A stretch of DNA of 64,000 bases, taken from contig JAFFSR010000316.1 of assembly GCA_017163975.1 (NCBI GenBank), positions 1,586,001 to 1,650,000 of the forward strand. Direction: 5' to 3'. Origin of the DNA: Anastatus disparis. Taxonomy: Eukaryota; Arthropoda; Insecta; Hymenoptera; Eupelmidae. Both the position numbers and the translations under genes were made by a program. Shown piece by piece: positions 23,201-37,957 of the stretch (position 1 is its first letter; each line of letters begins with the position of its first letter). The notes below the pieces were generated by a model. The model had not been told where the DNA came from, did no database searches, and was given only the letters and a program-made list of their open reading frames with translations.

Positions 23201-23288
23201 TGGGTTGACCTGGGTTGTTAAAACGAGACTAATGAGCAAGTTCCTTAATGATGAGCGCACTGAGTGGCATGGCACGTTGGATGCTTGA
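20250..23288 (+). CDS. LINE 2 ORF2: endonuclease-reverse transcriptase
   Basis: About 1012 residues, uninterrupted. The endonuclease keeps AVTETFL, the catalytic VITGDFN (20814-20831) and FIAGHDLISI. The reverse transcriptase shows RPIAKLCEISKVLERV, LLLFDFSKAFDTVPH and a catalytic box that reads FTDD where the other copies have FADD (22395-22406, consistent with a G-to-A change). SVLGLLLFSIFTNDL also differs from the SVLGPLLFS and FINDL of the other copies, so activity is doubtful. The region after FTDDL (LYHSFPPANL) shows what LINE 1 has lost. As in LINE 1, the frame is shared with ORF1 and the first ATG lies inside the endonuclease domain (DRMGKSGGG); the GTG start given is only the first alternative codon. 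Confidence 0.9.
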   Translation: MSSLTSLNASVNRCSNSTCSKLSPNFSILSPHCISDNSHNSSIHYNSDFPHNLVISHANLNRIRTHFSVIENHITLNKTDIFAVTETFLTELDDSSVISIDHYNFFRLDRMGKSGGGVMFYARDFLKVNILTQSDPVFNNTAEYIIAEISFGMEKLLFAVVYLRPKAIFPEEFLNLLSTYLPSYKNVVITGDFNINLLTNSYSADTFRSAIDSLTLYVVPSEPTHHTLTSDYSSRIWIDVFIINDDSSLLSYSKTSAPFIAGHDLISITFRAYKPPNTTRKIFYRNFSNLNRVSLNENISRNLLLKSQVSHATSGSKNELINGLVNDLSSVLVSSFDKCVPLKSRNLMIKKKPWVTSDIRAKMKDRDRAYRSAVRSGSMLSLAHYRRLRGEVSNALDTAKNEYISNRLSTSLNSSNRWITLRKIGLSSKILPSPLQYFSSKTLLTHYTSVSSSSTALSDSEINEVLAVPIRNDLPVFEFTEVDCSVTDSFLRLASFKAVGPDDLATDMLKISQDSLSPHLNSIVNLSLSSGIFPDAWKRAFLLPLAKSNKIDSPSQTRPIAKLCEISKVLERVVHSQMYAHIERNDLLDSLQTGFRRSNSTQTALLKLLEDVSLAIDKRMITVLLLFDFSKAFDTVPHLRLLHKIRSLNSSNTVIRWFASYLRNRYYSVPNLENHIGDWITCSASVPQGSVLGLLLFSIFTNDLSLSLNKAEYILFTDDLQLYHSFPPANLVKEIDLVNHEVAAVVKWANDNELTLNPTKMQAMFLGSEQFMARIDRLSCPPILLNDVSIPYTDIVKNLGVWITSTLNWNRQVNSIVGRIFGTLQSLKFHRHALSRKVRKELVEALIFPILDYCCVVYDDVPQILNLKLHRALNACVRFVFGNIGSQDRVTPFRLELGWISIKNRRLYFKIALAHAIVSYQNPPYLASKFLRANIDTEVRSSNRLPARMLICPVVRTAAMLNSFVSTASNFINNNVNLFPGFGAGLTWVVKTRLMSKFLNDERTEWHGTLDA

Positions 23289-23623
23289 AGAGCGTTGTCT
23301 ATGTATTCAAGTTATGCTCTACTACAGTTTTAAAATGTAGTCCTTAATGGTTGCTTTTTGTGCTGATACGAAAGTGACAATGGTAAAAATGTTCCATAGA
23401 TTTATTGTTGACCTTTATTTCAAATTTAATTACTTTACTTTCATCTTTATGTGATAAACTTAATTGTCTACTTATAATAGTAATCTAATTATAGAATAAT
23501 TTCTATTTTGCTTTATATCGAGTCATATAAAATAAATATCTAATATGCTTATCTTATAATCTTTTACATATTGTATATATAATTTGTAATTACGTATGGG
23601 CCATACGGGGTTGAACCCCATGG

Positions 23624-23662
23624 CCTGAAATAAAAGTATCAATCTCTCTCTCTCTCCCTCCC

Positions 23663-23738
<76 letters not shown>

Positions 23739-23922
23739 CTGAGCTTGAATATGTATACATGCACACATAACGACACTGTGCTGTTGAGCCTTCTTTCTTT
23801 CTTGCTATATATTGCTTGGTGGTGTACTAATGCATGCGTTATAAATTAATAATGAAAGTTTAATGTAATTAGTGGGTCTACCTATATTTGCCTGAAATAA
23901 AAGTATCAATCTCTCTCTCTCT

Positions 23923-23993
<71 letters not shown>

Positions 23994-24145
23994 CTGAGCT
24001 TGAATATGTATACATGCACACATAACGACACTGTGCTGTTGAGCCTTCTTTCTTTCTTGCTATATATTGCTTGGTGGTGTACTAATGCATGCGTTATGAA
24101 TTAATAATGAAAGTTTAATGTAATTAGTGGGTCTACCTATATTTG
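23624..24145. repeat. Two (TC)n tracts in a 267-bp tandem duplication (repeat Q)
   Basis: The LINE 3' terminal phrase CCTGAAATAAAAGTATCAAT followed by (TC)n, then TATCTGAGCTTGAATATG and about 140 bp ending GGGTCTACCTATATTTG, occurs at 23624 and again at 23891, so the unit is about 267 bp. The duplicated unit starts inside the LINE tail, so the second tract is a copy and not a new insertion. Q reappears inverted at about 24820-24967 and 28910-29057. Confidence 0.85.
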
Positions 24146-24825
24146 CGTTTTAAGTAAGGGGATTCACTAGAAGATAGAAAATAAAAAATTTTAGCAATTT
24201 AAAAAATTTTTAATAAATAAAAACCGACTTTAAAAGTATCGAATAAAAACAAAATTTTTTACAAAAAATAAGATTTTAAAAACATTGCACTAAAAAATGA
24301 CAAATAAAAAATTTTTAACAAAAAAAAAACCGACTTCAAAAAATGCACTGAAAAGTAACAAATGATTTATTATCTTTAGAAATCATACAAATAATTGGTA
24401 AAATACAATTTTAGAAGTCGGCGTCTAATTCTAAATCTGTGGTGCGTAAGCAGAACGACTTAGTCCATTTTTTCAAAAATAACGTTCACATTCATTGTTC
24501 AAAAATAACGTTTACATTCATTGAGGAATTAGACGCCGACTTCTAAAATTGTATTTTACCAATTATTTGTATGATTTCTAAAGATAATAAATTATTTGTT
24601 ACTTTTCAGTGCATTTTTTGAAGTCGGTTTTTTTTTGTTAAAAATTTTTTATTTGTCATTTTTTAGTGCAATGTTTTTAAAATCTTATTTTTTGTAAAAA
24701 ATTTTGTTTTTATCCGATACTTTTAAAGTCGGTTTTTATTTATTAAAAATTTTTTAAATTGTTAAAAAATTTTTATTTTCTATCTTCTAGTGGATCCCCT
24801 TACTAAAAACGCAAATATAGGTAGA
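24146..24825. repeat. Inverted repeat at the centre of the giant palindrome
   Basis: Arms of about 280 bp (for example AAGTAAGGGGATTCACTAG against its near-complement CTAGTGGATCCCCTTACTAA, and AGAAGTCGGCGTCTAATTC against GAATTAGACGCCGACTTCT) surround a loop of about 95 bp at 24438-24525. The loop holds a direct repeat of CAAAAATAACGTTYACATTC. The arms continue outward through Q, the LINE tails and P, making this the symmetry centre of 12739-27380. ACCGACTTC/T-AAAA motifs recur inside. Confidence 0.85.
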
Positions 24826-24963
24826 CCCACTAATTACATTAAACTTTCATTATTAATTCATAACGCATGCATTAGTACACCACCAAGCAATATATAGCAA
24901 GAAAGAAAGAAGGCTCAACAGCACAGTGTCGTTATGTGTGCATGTATACATATTCAAGCTCAG

Positions 24964-24967
<4 letters not shown>

Positions 24968-25059
<92 letters not shown>

Positions 25060-25064
25060 AGAGA
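24968..25064. repeat. (AG)n tract at the 3' end of LINE A
   Basis: A run of AG with GAGGAGAG interruptions, followed by GATTGATTGATTGATT. It is the minus-strand counterpart of the 3' (TC)n tails of LINE 1 and LINE 2. Confidence 0.9.
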
Positions 25065-27122
<2,058 letters not shown>

Positions 27123-27125
<3 letters not shown>

Positions 27126-27380
27126 GGCGAAGTATAAGGGAGGTAAATGAGAAAACAAAACACCCGGTTTTTTTCTTAATTTGATAATTGGGTCATACAA
27201 ACCGAATATTGGCCCAATAATTATAGGACACGTATGGGACCTTCCTGCAGACAATCTCTATCAGATAAGAAAAAGTTTTTTCGAATCGGTTAAGAAATGA
27301 CGGAGTTATGAGGTAACAGACATAAAAAAAAAAAAAAAATCAGTCGAATTGAGAACCTCCTCCTTTTTGAAGTCGGTTAA
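27123..27380 (-). repeat. Repeat P in inverted orientation (right end of the palindrome)
   Basis: The complement of 12739-12999, for example AAAACAAAACACCCGG, ATTGGCCCAATAATTATAGG and CCTCCTTTTTGAAGTCGGTT at the end. It separates the (AG)n tract from LTR-element leader sequence. Confidence 0.8.
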
Positions 27381-28164
27381 AAATAATAAAACGATAAGAG
27401 ATGGAAATTAAATAAAGAAAAAAACAAAGGAAAAAGGAATATTACTGGGCGCGGTTTCGCTAACTGACGCGTGAAGTGTACTTACAACTGAGTGATGACC
27501 TACGCTTACATTAATCTAAGAATTTCGAACAAAGTTTTTTGGTACTTAGGATAATGATGTAGTGGGTGGGAATTGACCTATGTTTGTTTAAGGTAGGAAA
27601 TAAGAAAGCTCATTTCCAATTTTTCTTTTCTGGTTCATCTGGTTATTTGACTGTAATGTACGAAATGTTCTCCCATTAAACGAAGCCCTGAAATGTTCTG
27701 TACGGTGTATGCCAGTTTCCGAATAAAACTGTCAGGCCATTGAGAATAAAAGAAAAAATTGGAAAAATTTTTGCGGTTATGTTGTGCCAAAAGTGCACTA
27801 TAATAATAATAAAAAAGAAATTTTTATATGATAATCGGTCACCCTGCAGTGATACTTGCCAGTGGTGTATATAACCTCTAAACTAGAGACAAAGAAGAAA
27901 TGCGGATGCCTTGAAATGTTATGTCGCAAGTGGCGGACAAAAAATGAGAAGAAGGAAAAATTTTTGTCTTCACCTTGGTCGGTTTGATTTGATGTTTAGA
28001 CACCATGTAACGGTTCAGTTACAAACGGAGAACAGATGTGAAAAGAAACAGTCGGTTTTTAGTTTAAAATAAAGTCCGATGTTCGGGCGCCATGTAACGG
28101 TTAAGACCCTTATTGCTTAATAGACTAAATGACTATGCAATGGGAGGTGGTTCAAACCTCCTTT
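27381..28164 (-). mobile_element. LTR-element leader fragment (copy A)
   Basis: Non-coding sequence read on the minus strand downstream of a primer-binding site. The site (complement TGGCGCCCGAACATCGGAC, ending at about 28092) and about 70 bp of LTR end are included before the duplication join. It is nearly identical to 31471-32257. Confidence 0.7.
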
Positions 28165-28235
28165 GCGTTATGAATTAATAATGCGTTATGAATTAATAAT
28201 GAAAGTTTAATGTAATTAGTGGGTCTACCTATATT

Positions 28236-28915
28236 TGCGTTTTAAGTAAGGGGATTCACTAGAAGATAGAAAATAAAAAATTTTAGCAATTTAAAAAATT
28301 TTTAATAAATAAAAACCGACTTTAAAAGTATCGAATAAAAACAAAATTTTTTACAAAAAATAAGATTTTAAAAACATTGCACTAAAAAATGACAAATAAA
28401 AAATTTTTAACAAAAAAAAAACCGACTTCAAAAAATGCACTGAAAAGTAACAAATGATTTATTATCTTTAGAAATCATACAAATAATTGGTAAAATACAA
28501 TTTTAGAAGTCGGCGTCTAATTCTAAATCTGTGGTGCGTAAGCAGAACGACTTAGTCCATTTTTTCAAAAATAACGTTCACATTCATTGTTCAAAAATAA
28601 CGTTTACATTCATTGAGGAATTAGACGCCGACTTCTAAAATTGTATTTTACCAATTATTTGTATGATTTCTAAAGATAATAAATTATTTCTTACTTTTCA
28701 GTGCATTTTTTGAAGTCGGTTTTTTTTTTGTTAAAAATTTTTTATTTGTCATTTTTTAGTGCAATGTTTTTAAAATCTTATTTTTTGTAAAAAATTTTGT
28801 TTTTATCCGATACTTTTAAAGTCGGTTTTTATTTATTAAAAATTTTTTAAATTGTTAAAAATTTTTATTTTCTATCTTCTAGTGGATCCCCTTACTAAAA
28901 ACGCAAATATAGGTA
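28236..28915. repeat. Central inverted repeat, copy B
   Basis: A duplicate of 24146-24825 with the same arms, loop and internal direct repeat; for example AAATTATTTCTTACT here replaces AAATTATTTGTTACT. Confidence 0.85.
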
Positions 28916-29055
28916 GACCCACTAATTACATTAAACTTTCATTATTAATTCATAACGCATGCATTAGTACACCACCAAGCAATATATAGCAAGAAAGAAA
29001 GAAGGCTCAACAGCACAGTGTCGTTATGTGTGCATGTATACATATTCAAGCTCAG

Positions 29056-29149
<94 letters not shown>

Positions 29150-29154
29150 AGAGA

Positions 29155-31470
<2,316 letters not shown>

Positions 31471-32164
31471 AAAAATAATAAAACGATAAGAGATGGAAAT
31501 TAAATAAAGAAAAAAACAAAGGAAAAAGGAATATTACTGGGCGCGGTTTCGCTAACTGACGCGTGAAGTGTACTTACAACTGAGTGATGACCTACGCTTA
31601 CATTAATCTAAGAATTTCGAACAAAGTTTTTGGTACTTAGGATAATGATGTAGTGGGTGGGAATTGACCTATGTTTGTTTAAGGTAGGAAATAAGAAAGC
31701 TCATTTCCAATTTTTCTTTTCTGGTTCATCTGGTTATTTGACTGTAATGTACGAAATGTTCTCCCATTAAACGAAGCCCTGAAATGTTCTGTACGGTGTA
31801 TGCCAGTTTCCGAATAAAACTGTCAGGCCATTGAGAATAAAAGAAAAAATTGGAAAAATTTTTGCGGTTATGTTGTGCCAAAAGTGCACTATAATAATAA
31901 TAAAAAAGAAATTTTTATATGATAATCGGTCACCCTGCAGTGATACTTGCCAGTGGTGTATATAACCTCTAAACTAGAGACAAAGAAGAAATGCGGATGC
32001 CTTGAAATGTTATGTCGCAAGTGGCGGACAAAAAATGAGAAGAAGGAAAAATTTTTGTCTTCACCTTGGTCGGTTTGATTTGATGTTTAGACACCATGTA
32101 ACGGTTCAGTTACAAACGGAGAACAGATGTGAAAAGAAACAGTCGGTTTTTAGTTTAAAATAAA
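31471..32164 (-). mobile_element. Leader of a minus-strand LTR retrotransposon
   Basis: Non-coding sequence directly downstream (minus sense) of the primer-binding site, cut off on its far side by repeat P. No gag or pol is present. A second LTR-end/primer-site-like junction lies 87 bp further in: the complement of 32085-32104 reads CCGTTACATGGTGTCTAAAC, suggesting an old duplication of the LTR end. Confidence 0.6.
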
Positions 32165-32183
32165 GTCCGATGTTCGGGCGCCA
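32165..32183 (-). promoter_or_regulatory. Primer-binding site, tRNA-Lys type
   Basis: The complement reads TGGCGCCCGAACATCGGAC. The first 12 bases are complementary to the 3' end of lysine tRNA (known from lysine-primed retroelements). It begins directly after the CGTTACA end of the LTR, the expected position for minus-strand priming. Confidence 0.75.
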
Positions 32184-33512
32184 TGTAACGGTTAAGACCC
32201 TTATTGCTTAATAGACTAAATGACTATGCAATGGGAGGTGGTTCAAACCTCCTTTGCCGGATTCTTCAGCAAAGCCAGGATCAGACTGGAGAAGGTAGAG
32301 AGAACGGGCGGCGAATAAGACAGGAAAGTGACCAGGTGTACACATCAGGTTTATGCTAGGGAGTACCGAAGCTTTATTGACTTGAATAATACTATTTACA
32401 ACGACGTGTATAAAAATTTAAAAGCGAACGAAAACAATCTTTAATTGAAAGAATAAACTAAATAATTTAATCAATTAATAACGACGAGAGACACATCAAT
32501 TGGCTCTGTTGCTGTAACAAATGAAGATAGAAAATACTATAATAAATTTACAATGTATCGAAGAGATGGGTGGACGGCACCCTTAACGCGTCTATGCTAA
32601 TACAGTAAATAAACAGGTGGACGCCACTCTTAATCGCTAATGAGAAATATAATAAATGAGTGGTCTGCACCCTTGATAAGGAATAATAAAATAATGTGTG
32701 GGTGGGCATGCGTGGAGAAGCATGGTCCTCTAAATAGTTCAATTAAGAACCCGACAACTTAATGACCAGATAAGATTGTCTTAGCATACAGGTCGCCGTA
32801 TACTAGGACAAAATGGGTGGGGCTCGAACATTAAAATGTTTTTTATTTAATTAACATTTATTTAGAAGTTCATATAAATTATGTGCATATCAAGACTGTT
32901 CATTTATTCATTTTAGAATTTTCGTATTTTCAGCGACTGAAATAACGAAAATAACTAATGCGAGTAAAGCATTTTAGAATATTCACTTTATCAAAATAAG
33001 AAGTAGCAAAATAAATGTACGTCTAAATTTAGAATAAATTATATCAAGATTTCGAAAGAACTCTAAATATTTTAATCGAATAATTTGAGATTATCACTAC
33101 TGCTTTTTGAAATCATGAAAATTCATTATTACTTTATTCTAAATTATGGAATACGCTATTCGTAATTGTGGCACTCTAAATAAATATTCATTAAATAAAA
33201 AACATTCTAATGTTCGAGCCCCACCCGACAAAATACAGGTACGAACAGCAGGCTAAACTACTACTAGAGCGCCAATGTTAGCTAAGCAAGACTGTACTTG
33301 TCTCTACAAAAATAGCAGTCGACGCTGGTGTCTATGGTAGCTGGCATCGACTCTTATATCTTCTAGAGCTTGCTGTTCCTGTATAAGGAGCGCTTACGGC
33401 GAAGCGCTTCGTAGCGGGCGAGCGCGGTACTTGGCGGCACGCGAGATTTAAAATGATTTAAGCGAGGATATGAATATCTTCCTGATCATTCTAATCTTTG
33501 ATAGTCGCAAAT
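32184..33512 (-). mobile_element. 5' LTR of a minus-strand LTR retrotransposon, with MITE inside
   Basis: The 3' end (left, 32184) reads AACCGTTACA on the minus strand next to the primer site. The LTR contains three GGGTGnCGnCCACCC-like units (32568, 32616, 32657), an AATAAAGC (complement near 32370), and a TATA box (complement near 33354). These features place it in the same family as the solo LTR at 7264-8608. The right border is uncertain: the complement near 33510 reads TTGCGACT, comparable with TTGCGACG of the solo LTR. MITE Y2 interrupts it. Confidence 0.65.
32815..33226. mobile_element. MITE Y2, intact (412 bp)
   Basis: The ends are GGGTGGGGCTCGAACATT and its complement, flanked by a perfect 8-bp duplication GACAAAAT (32807-32814 and 33227-33234). 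It sits inside the minus-strand LTR. It is uninterrupted and provides the empty-site reference for X4 and X5 in Y1. It encodes nothing. Confidence 0.92.
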
Positions 33513-34550
33513 TTTCAACGAATTGAAAAAAACATTCTCATAATAGGACCCCACTCGTCTGGTCATAAAAAAATTAATAAATACATAAATCGATTGGTTG
33601 GCGGGTCGATGGGTCGATGGGTCGATGGGTCCAACTGATGATGAGTCGATGGGCTGATCAGATGATGGGATGGGGTAGTTGGCTTAATGGATCGATGGGT
33701 CGATGGGCTAGTAATAAAGAGTTGATTCGATGGTTCGATGAGATGATAGATCGATGGGTTGATGGGTTAATAGATCTATAGGTTAGTGCAATGATGTATG
33801 GATGGTTTAACAGTTCAATAAATCATTGTGTTAATGGGTTGATGCGTCGATGGATCAATGGATTAGTGCAATAATGGGTAGTTGGTTCCATGGGGTAATG
33901 AGTTTTCAGGTCGATGGGATGATGACCCAATAGGTAAATGCAATGATGGGTAGTCTATTTAATGAATCAATGAGCTGATGGGTTGATGGGATGATGGATC
34001 GATGGTTAATGCAATAATGGATAGATAGGTTGATACATCCTTAAGTCGTTGGCTTGTTGGGTTGATAGGTCGATGGATTAGTGCAGTGATGGGTATTTGG
34101 TTCAACAGGTCGATGGGTTAACGCAATGATGGATGGTTGGTTAAGTGCATCGATGGGTTGATGAGTCGATGGGATGATGGGCCGATAGTTTAATGCAATG
34201 ATGGGTAGTTTGTTTAATGAATTGATAAGTTGATAAGTTGATGGGATGATGAGTCGATGAGATAATATGTCGATGGGATGATGGGCCGATAGCTTAATGC
34301 AATGATGGGTAGTTTGTTTAATGAATTGATGAGTTGATAAGTTGATGGGATGATGAGTCGATGAGATAATATGTCGATGGGTCAATGCAATAATGGATTG
34401 ATAAGTCAATGGATTAGTGCTATGATGAGTAGTTGGTTTGATGGGTTAATGGGTAGATGAGATAATGCAAAGATAGGTAATTCGTTTAATGGGTTAATGG
34501 GTTGATGATCAAATGAATACATTCTGACACTCAAGAAAAGATGTAGAGAC
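33513..34550. repeat. TCGATGGG minisatellite with higher-order units
   Basis: Degenerate repeats of GGGTCGATGGGTTGATGGG run from about 33590 to 34510. Longer units of about 110 bp are visible, such as TTAATGCAATGATGGGTAGTTTGTTTAATGAATTGAT at 34190 and again at 34295. Open frames across it (for example 34041-34409) are repeat translation. Confidence 0.85.
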
Positions 34551-35450
34551 CCCGAAATACGGCTTAAAAAATTATTTTTATGATGCTGTAGCCAATTTTG
34601 TGTTAAATGTTAAAATGAAAGGTGAAAAAATGAAAATGGACCCCCATATTCAAAATGCTTTATCTCCGTCAATTTTTGACTTTTCGAGACGAATTTTGTT
34701 TTAAATATGAGAAATTCAGTCTAGTTTTAAATACCGTTTCGATTTTTCCAATGCGAGTAGATCGATTTTTTTAAAACTCAATTTTCTCAAAAACTAAATT
34801 TTTTAAAAATGTTTATATGTTTTTATACATAAAAAATACTAACTTTTAGAGTAGGTGAGAATAAGATATTTATAATGGCGATTATTCTTTTTAAACAGAT
34901 TTTTAAACGTTTTTATTATATTTTCCATTTTAAAGCATTGATACCATGGCACATCGTGCCATTTTTCTAACTACTACGTCTTTTTAAGATTCGTTTATGC
35001 TTTTATTTATTGATGTAATAAAAATATTAACAAAAATCTTTAATATAAACCCCCGATCAAATGTTTGGATCAATTAGAACCAAAGTTATGACGATTTTAA
35101 GTTTATAAAAATAAAAATTTATTTTCGTTGAAAATTAAAATTTTTTTTTTGTTCAAATTTGGATTCTATGATTGAAATTTAGCTTGTGGGGAGTTAACAT
35201 ATGCCATTATTAAGTGCATTCGCTTTCTGCATTCTTATTAACGACTTGAGGCATTCAAGTATTGAGACCGCGCAGAGCAAGTAACACCATCTGCTGGTTG
35301 AAAATATGAACTCACTGAGAACATTTTAGGTGCAATATATACAGAGTGAACAAAAACAAGAATATCGAAGTGAAATTAGAAAAAAATTTTAATTTTACTT
35401 ATGAATTATCATTTACAGTGTTTATTATAAGTCATACTAACAAAATTTAC
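34551..35450. repeat. Dispersed repeat (copy 2) and AT-rich DNA
   Basis: 34664-35110 is the second copy of the repeat described at 427-912, in the same orientation. The remainder to 35450 has no feature that I can support. Confidence 0.6.
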
Positions 35451-36564
35451 CTCGCTCCTAACGTCGCTCGGTTGCATTTTCATATATTATATTATTATAT
35501 ATAAATTTGCAAGTTTCATTGACAATAGTATTTCAATATAAAATATGTATTTAATTTTTTTTCGAACTTTAACAATTGAAATCATAAATATGTTGTTCCT
35601 TGTACTAAATTGAACAATCATTAATCACTGATAAAATGATACTATCACTATGTATATAAAATAAGTTTCCTTTTATAGAATCATATTGTATTGTATATTG
35701 TATGTAAAAATATAAAATATTATATTCAATATGAAATTTTGTTATGTGTTAACACTTAAAAAACTGGTATTAAATTATAATTTATAACTAGCAAGAAATA
35801 CCTCGCTCCTACCGTCGCTCGGTTGAATTTTCATATATTATATTATTATGTATAAATTAGCCAATTTTGAAATAAAGAATTGCTACAACTTATGAATTTT
35901 GATATCGTAGTTTTGTACTAAATTAAATTTTTATATTTTCATAAAAAAGATTAATTTAAGTTACAATGTGCATAAAAATTGTTTAAATACAAATTATATC
36001 ATGATGAATTAAGAATTTGTTCTACTAAATTGCATTAGCATCAATGAAAAAATATAATAGGAATTCATTCTTTTTAATCACGTGCTTCAATCACGAACCA
36101 TGAAATAATCATAAACAGTATTTGACGTTTACTAGAACTAACTGTACGGAGAAAGGAAAGTATTGTTAAAATAGGTTCTAAATCAAGTATATCTAATTTA
36201 TGTACTAAGTACTTAAAAAAAGAGTGGTGATATAATTTCTATTAGTACTATAGCTTGAATTTTAGGGATCAATGTTGGTACTATTATATTATGAAGTAAG
36301 AGCATAAATTTGCGATGCCTGGTGTCTTTTTTTGGTACTAAAACTGATATTTCGCCTACTCGATTTAAGGACAATATTTGGCAGAAAATGTAATTAATAT
36401 CTTTTCGGGCGGCATTTCCTGTTACTAAAATTAAAAATTATTAAATATAGAATTATTAACATCATATATAACACTTTAAAATTACTAATAATTAATATTT
36501 TAATTCGTGAAATTTAAGGAATAAAACGATACATGTTTATCTTCCATATTCCGTTTTAAAATAC
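35451..36564. repeat. AT-rich DNA with CTCGCTCC dispersed repeats
   Basis: A motif of about 75 bp starting CTCGCTCCTAACGTCGCTCG and ending TATTATTATGTATAAAT occurs at 35451 and 35802, and again at 38044 beyond the foldback. It stands out as a GC-rich patch in otherwise AT-rich sequence. I recognise no function. Confidence 0.55.
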
Positions 36565-37846
36565 CCTCTTGAAAATAATGACGTCTTTCCAGTACGTCTT
36601 TGAAAGATGTCTTTGAAGACGTCTTTGAAGACGTCTTTGGTCGTGTCTTAGATTGAAACAAAATAAGACGTCATTTTTTCAATGTTCCGGAAATATAGTA
36701 ACCAAATTACGTCTTTTTTATAAGTAAAATAATTTCAAAGACGTATTTTTCCAATAAACCCTCATAATAAAAGACGTAAATTTTCAAAAACAAATTTTTC
36801 TTTTAAAACAAATGACGTCTTCCCTGTTGAGAATAATGACGTCTTTCTGAGACGTCTTTATTTTCAACAGGGAAGATGTCATTCGTTTTAAAAGAAAAAT
36901 TTGTTTTGGAAAGCTTAGGGGTCGTACCCAAATGCCGTTGACAATTTTTTCGATATTTCGACCCCCGATCCCCTTTCCGTGACATGTGTAAACTATCAAA
37001 GTACCCTCCCCCTGTAACGTAAACTAACTTTTTTATATTTTATTAAACTTTTAAAAAAAATTTTAATTATATTAATTACTTTTTAAATATTGAACATATT
37101 TTTATGTTTTTTATTTTATTAAAATAGCATTTTCACAAAACAACAGGATTCTAAACATTGCATATAATAAATATTTATAAGATATTAAATATATTAATCG
37201 TCGATAAACTTTTTCACTTCAATTTTATCAAAAAAGATCATAAAACTATGAACCTTTTAAAATACGTTATAAAAATAGAACACGATTCAACAGGCACAAA
37301 TATAAATGCTGCAATCGGCTTGAAAATTTTTCGTTTGTTTTGACAGCTCACTCGCTAAAAGAAACAGCTTAAGCTTTGCACCGTATGGCGGCGCCCGCGT
37401 ACATGTAAAAGAAAGTAATATACTGTGTTTTAGTGGACAGACTGCGAAACTGCTTGACTTTGCAGTTTGCGGATGAAAAATCTGCTCCAAATTGCTAATA
37501 TTATACAATGATCTTTTTGATAAAAAAAAAAATAGCCAACGTAGGAGTAAATAACTAACCCCCGCTCCCATAGCGTTACTTTTCGTAGATTTTGATCGAC
37601 CCCTCCCCCCCAAAAAACTGTCAACGGCATTTGGGTACGACCCCTTACGTCTTTCATTATGAGTATTTATTGGAAAAATACGTCTTTGAAGTTATTTTAC
37701 TTATAAAAAAACGCAATTTGGTTACTATATTTCCGGAACATTGAAAAAATGACGTCTTATTTTGTTCCAATCTAAGACACGACCAAAGACGTCTTCAAAG
37801 ACATCTTTCAATGACGTACTGGAAAGACGTCATTATTTTTAACAGG
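36565..37846. mobile_element. Foldback W (GACGTCTTT repeats) with nested element Z
   Basis: The outer ends CCTCTTGAAAATAATGACG and CGTCATTATTTTTAACAGG are inverted copies. Arms (36565-36781 and about 37648-37846) share GTCTTTCCAGTACGTC, GTTCCGGAAATATAGTAACC and AAGACGTATTTTTCCAATAA, with frequent GACGTCTTT motifs. Between the left arm and Z is a compact palindrome at about 36787-36906 that contains a miniature CCTGTTGA...TCAACAGG version of the same ends. It has no transposase. Confidence 0.82.
36918..37644. mobile_element. Element Z, 727 bp with 26-bp terminal inverted repeats and TTA duplication
   Basis: It begins GGGGTCGTACCCAAATGCCG and ends with the exact complement over 26 bp. TTA is present on both sides (36915-36917 and 37645-37647). 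A 3-bp TTA/TAA duplication with GG-starting ends is typical of PIF/Harbinger DNA transposons. No transposase domain is recognisable in the interior, so it is non-autonomous. Confidence 0.82.
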
Positions 37847-37892
37847 CCAGTTACTTTTGAGTTTTAAATTAATTATTAGTAATTTGAAATTG

Positions 37893-37896
<4 letters not shown>

Positions 37897-37952
<56 letters not shown>
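37897..37952. repeat. (TA)n microsatellite
   Basis: About 55 bp of pure TA dinucleotides. Confidence 0.95.

Positions 37953-37957
<5 letters not shown>

Noticed and set aside
28140..28166. tRNA-like B box (GGTTCAAACCTCC)
   Set aside because: It is part of a small hairpin near the LTR end, without an A box or cloverleaf around it.
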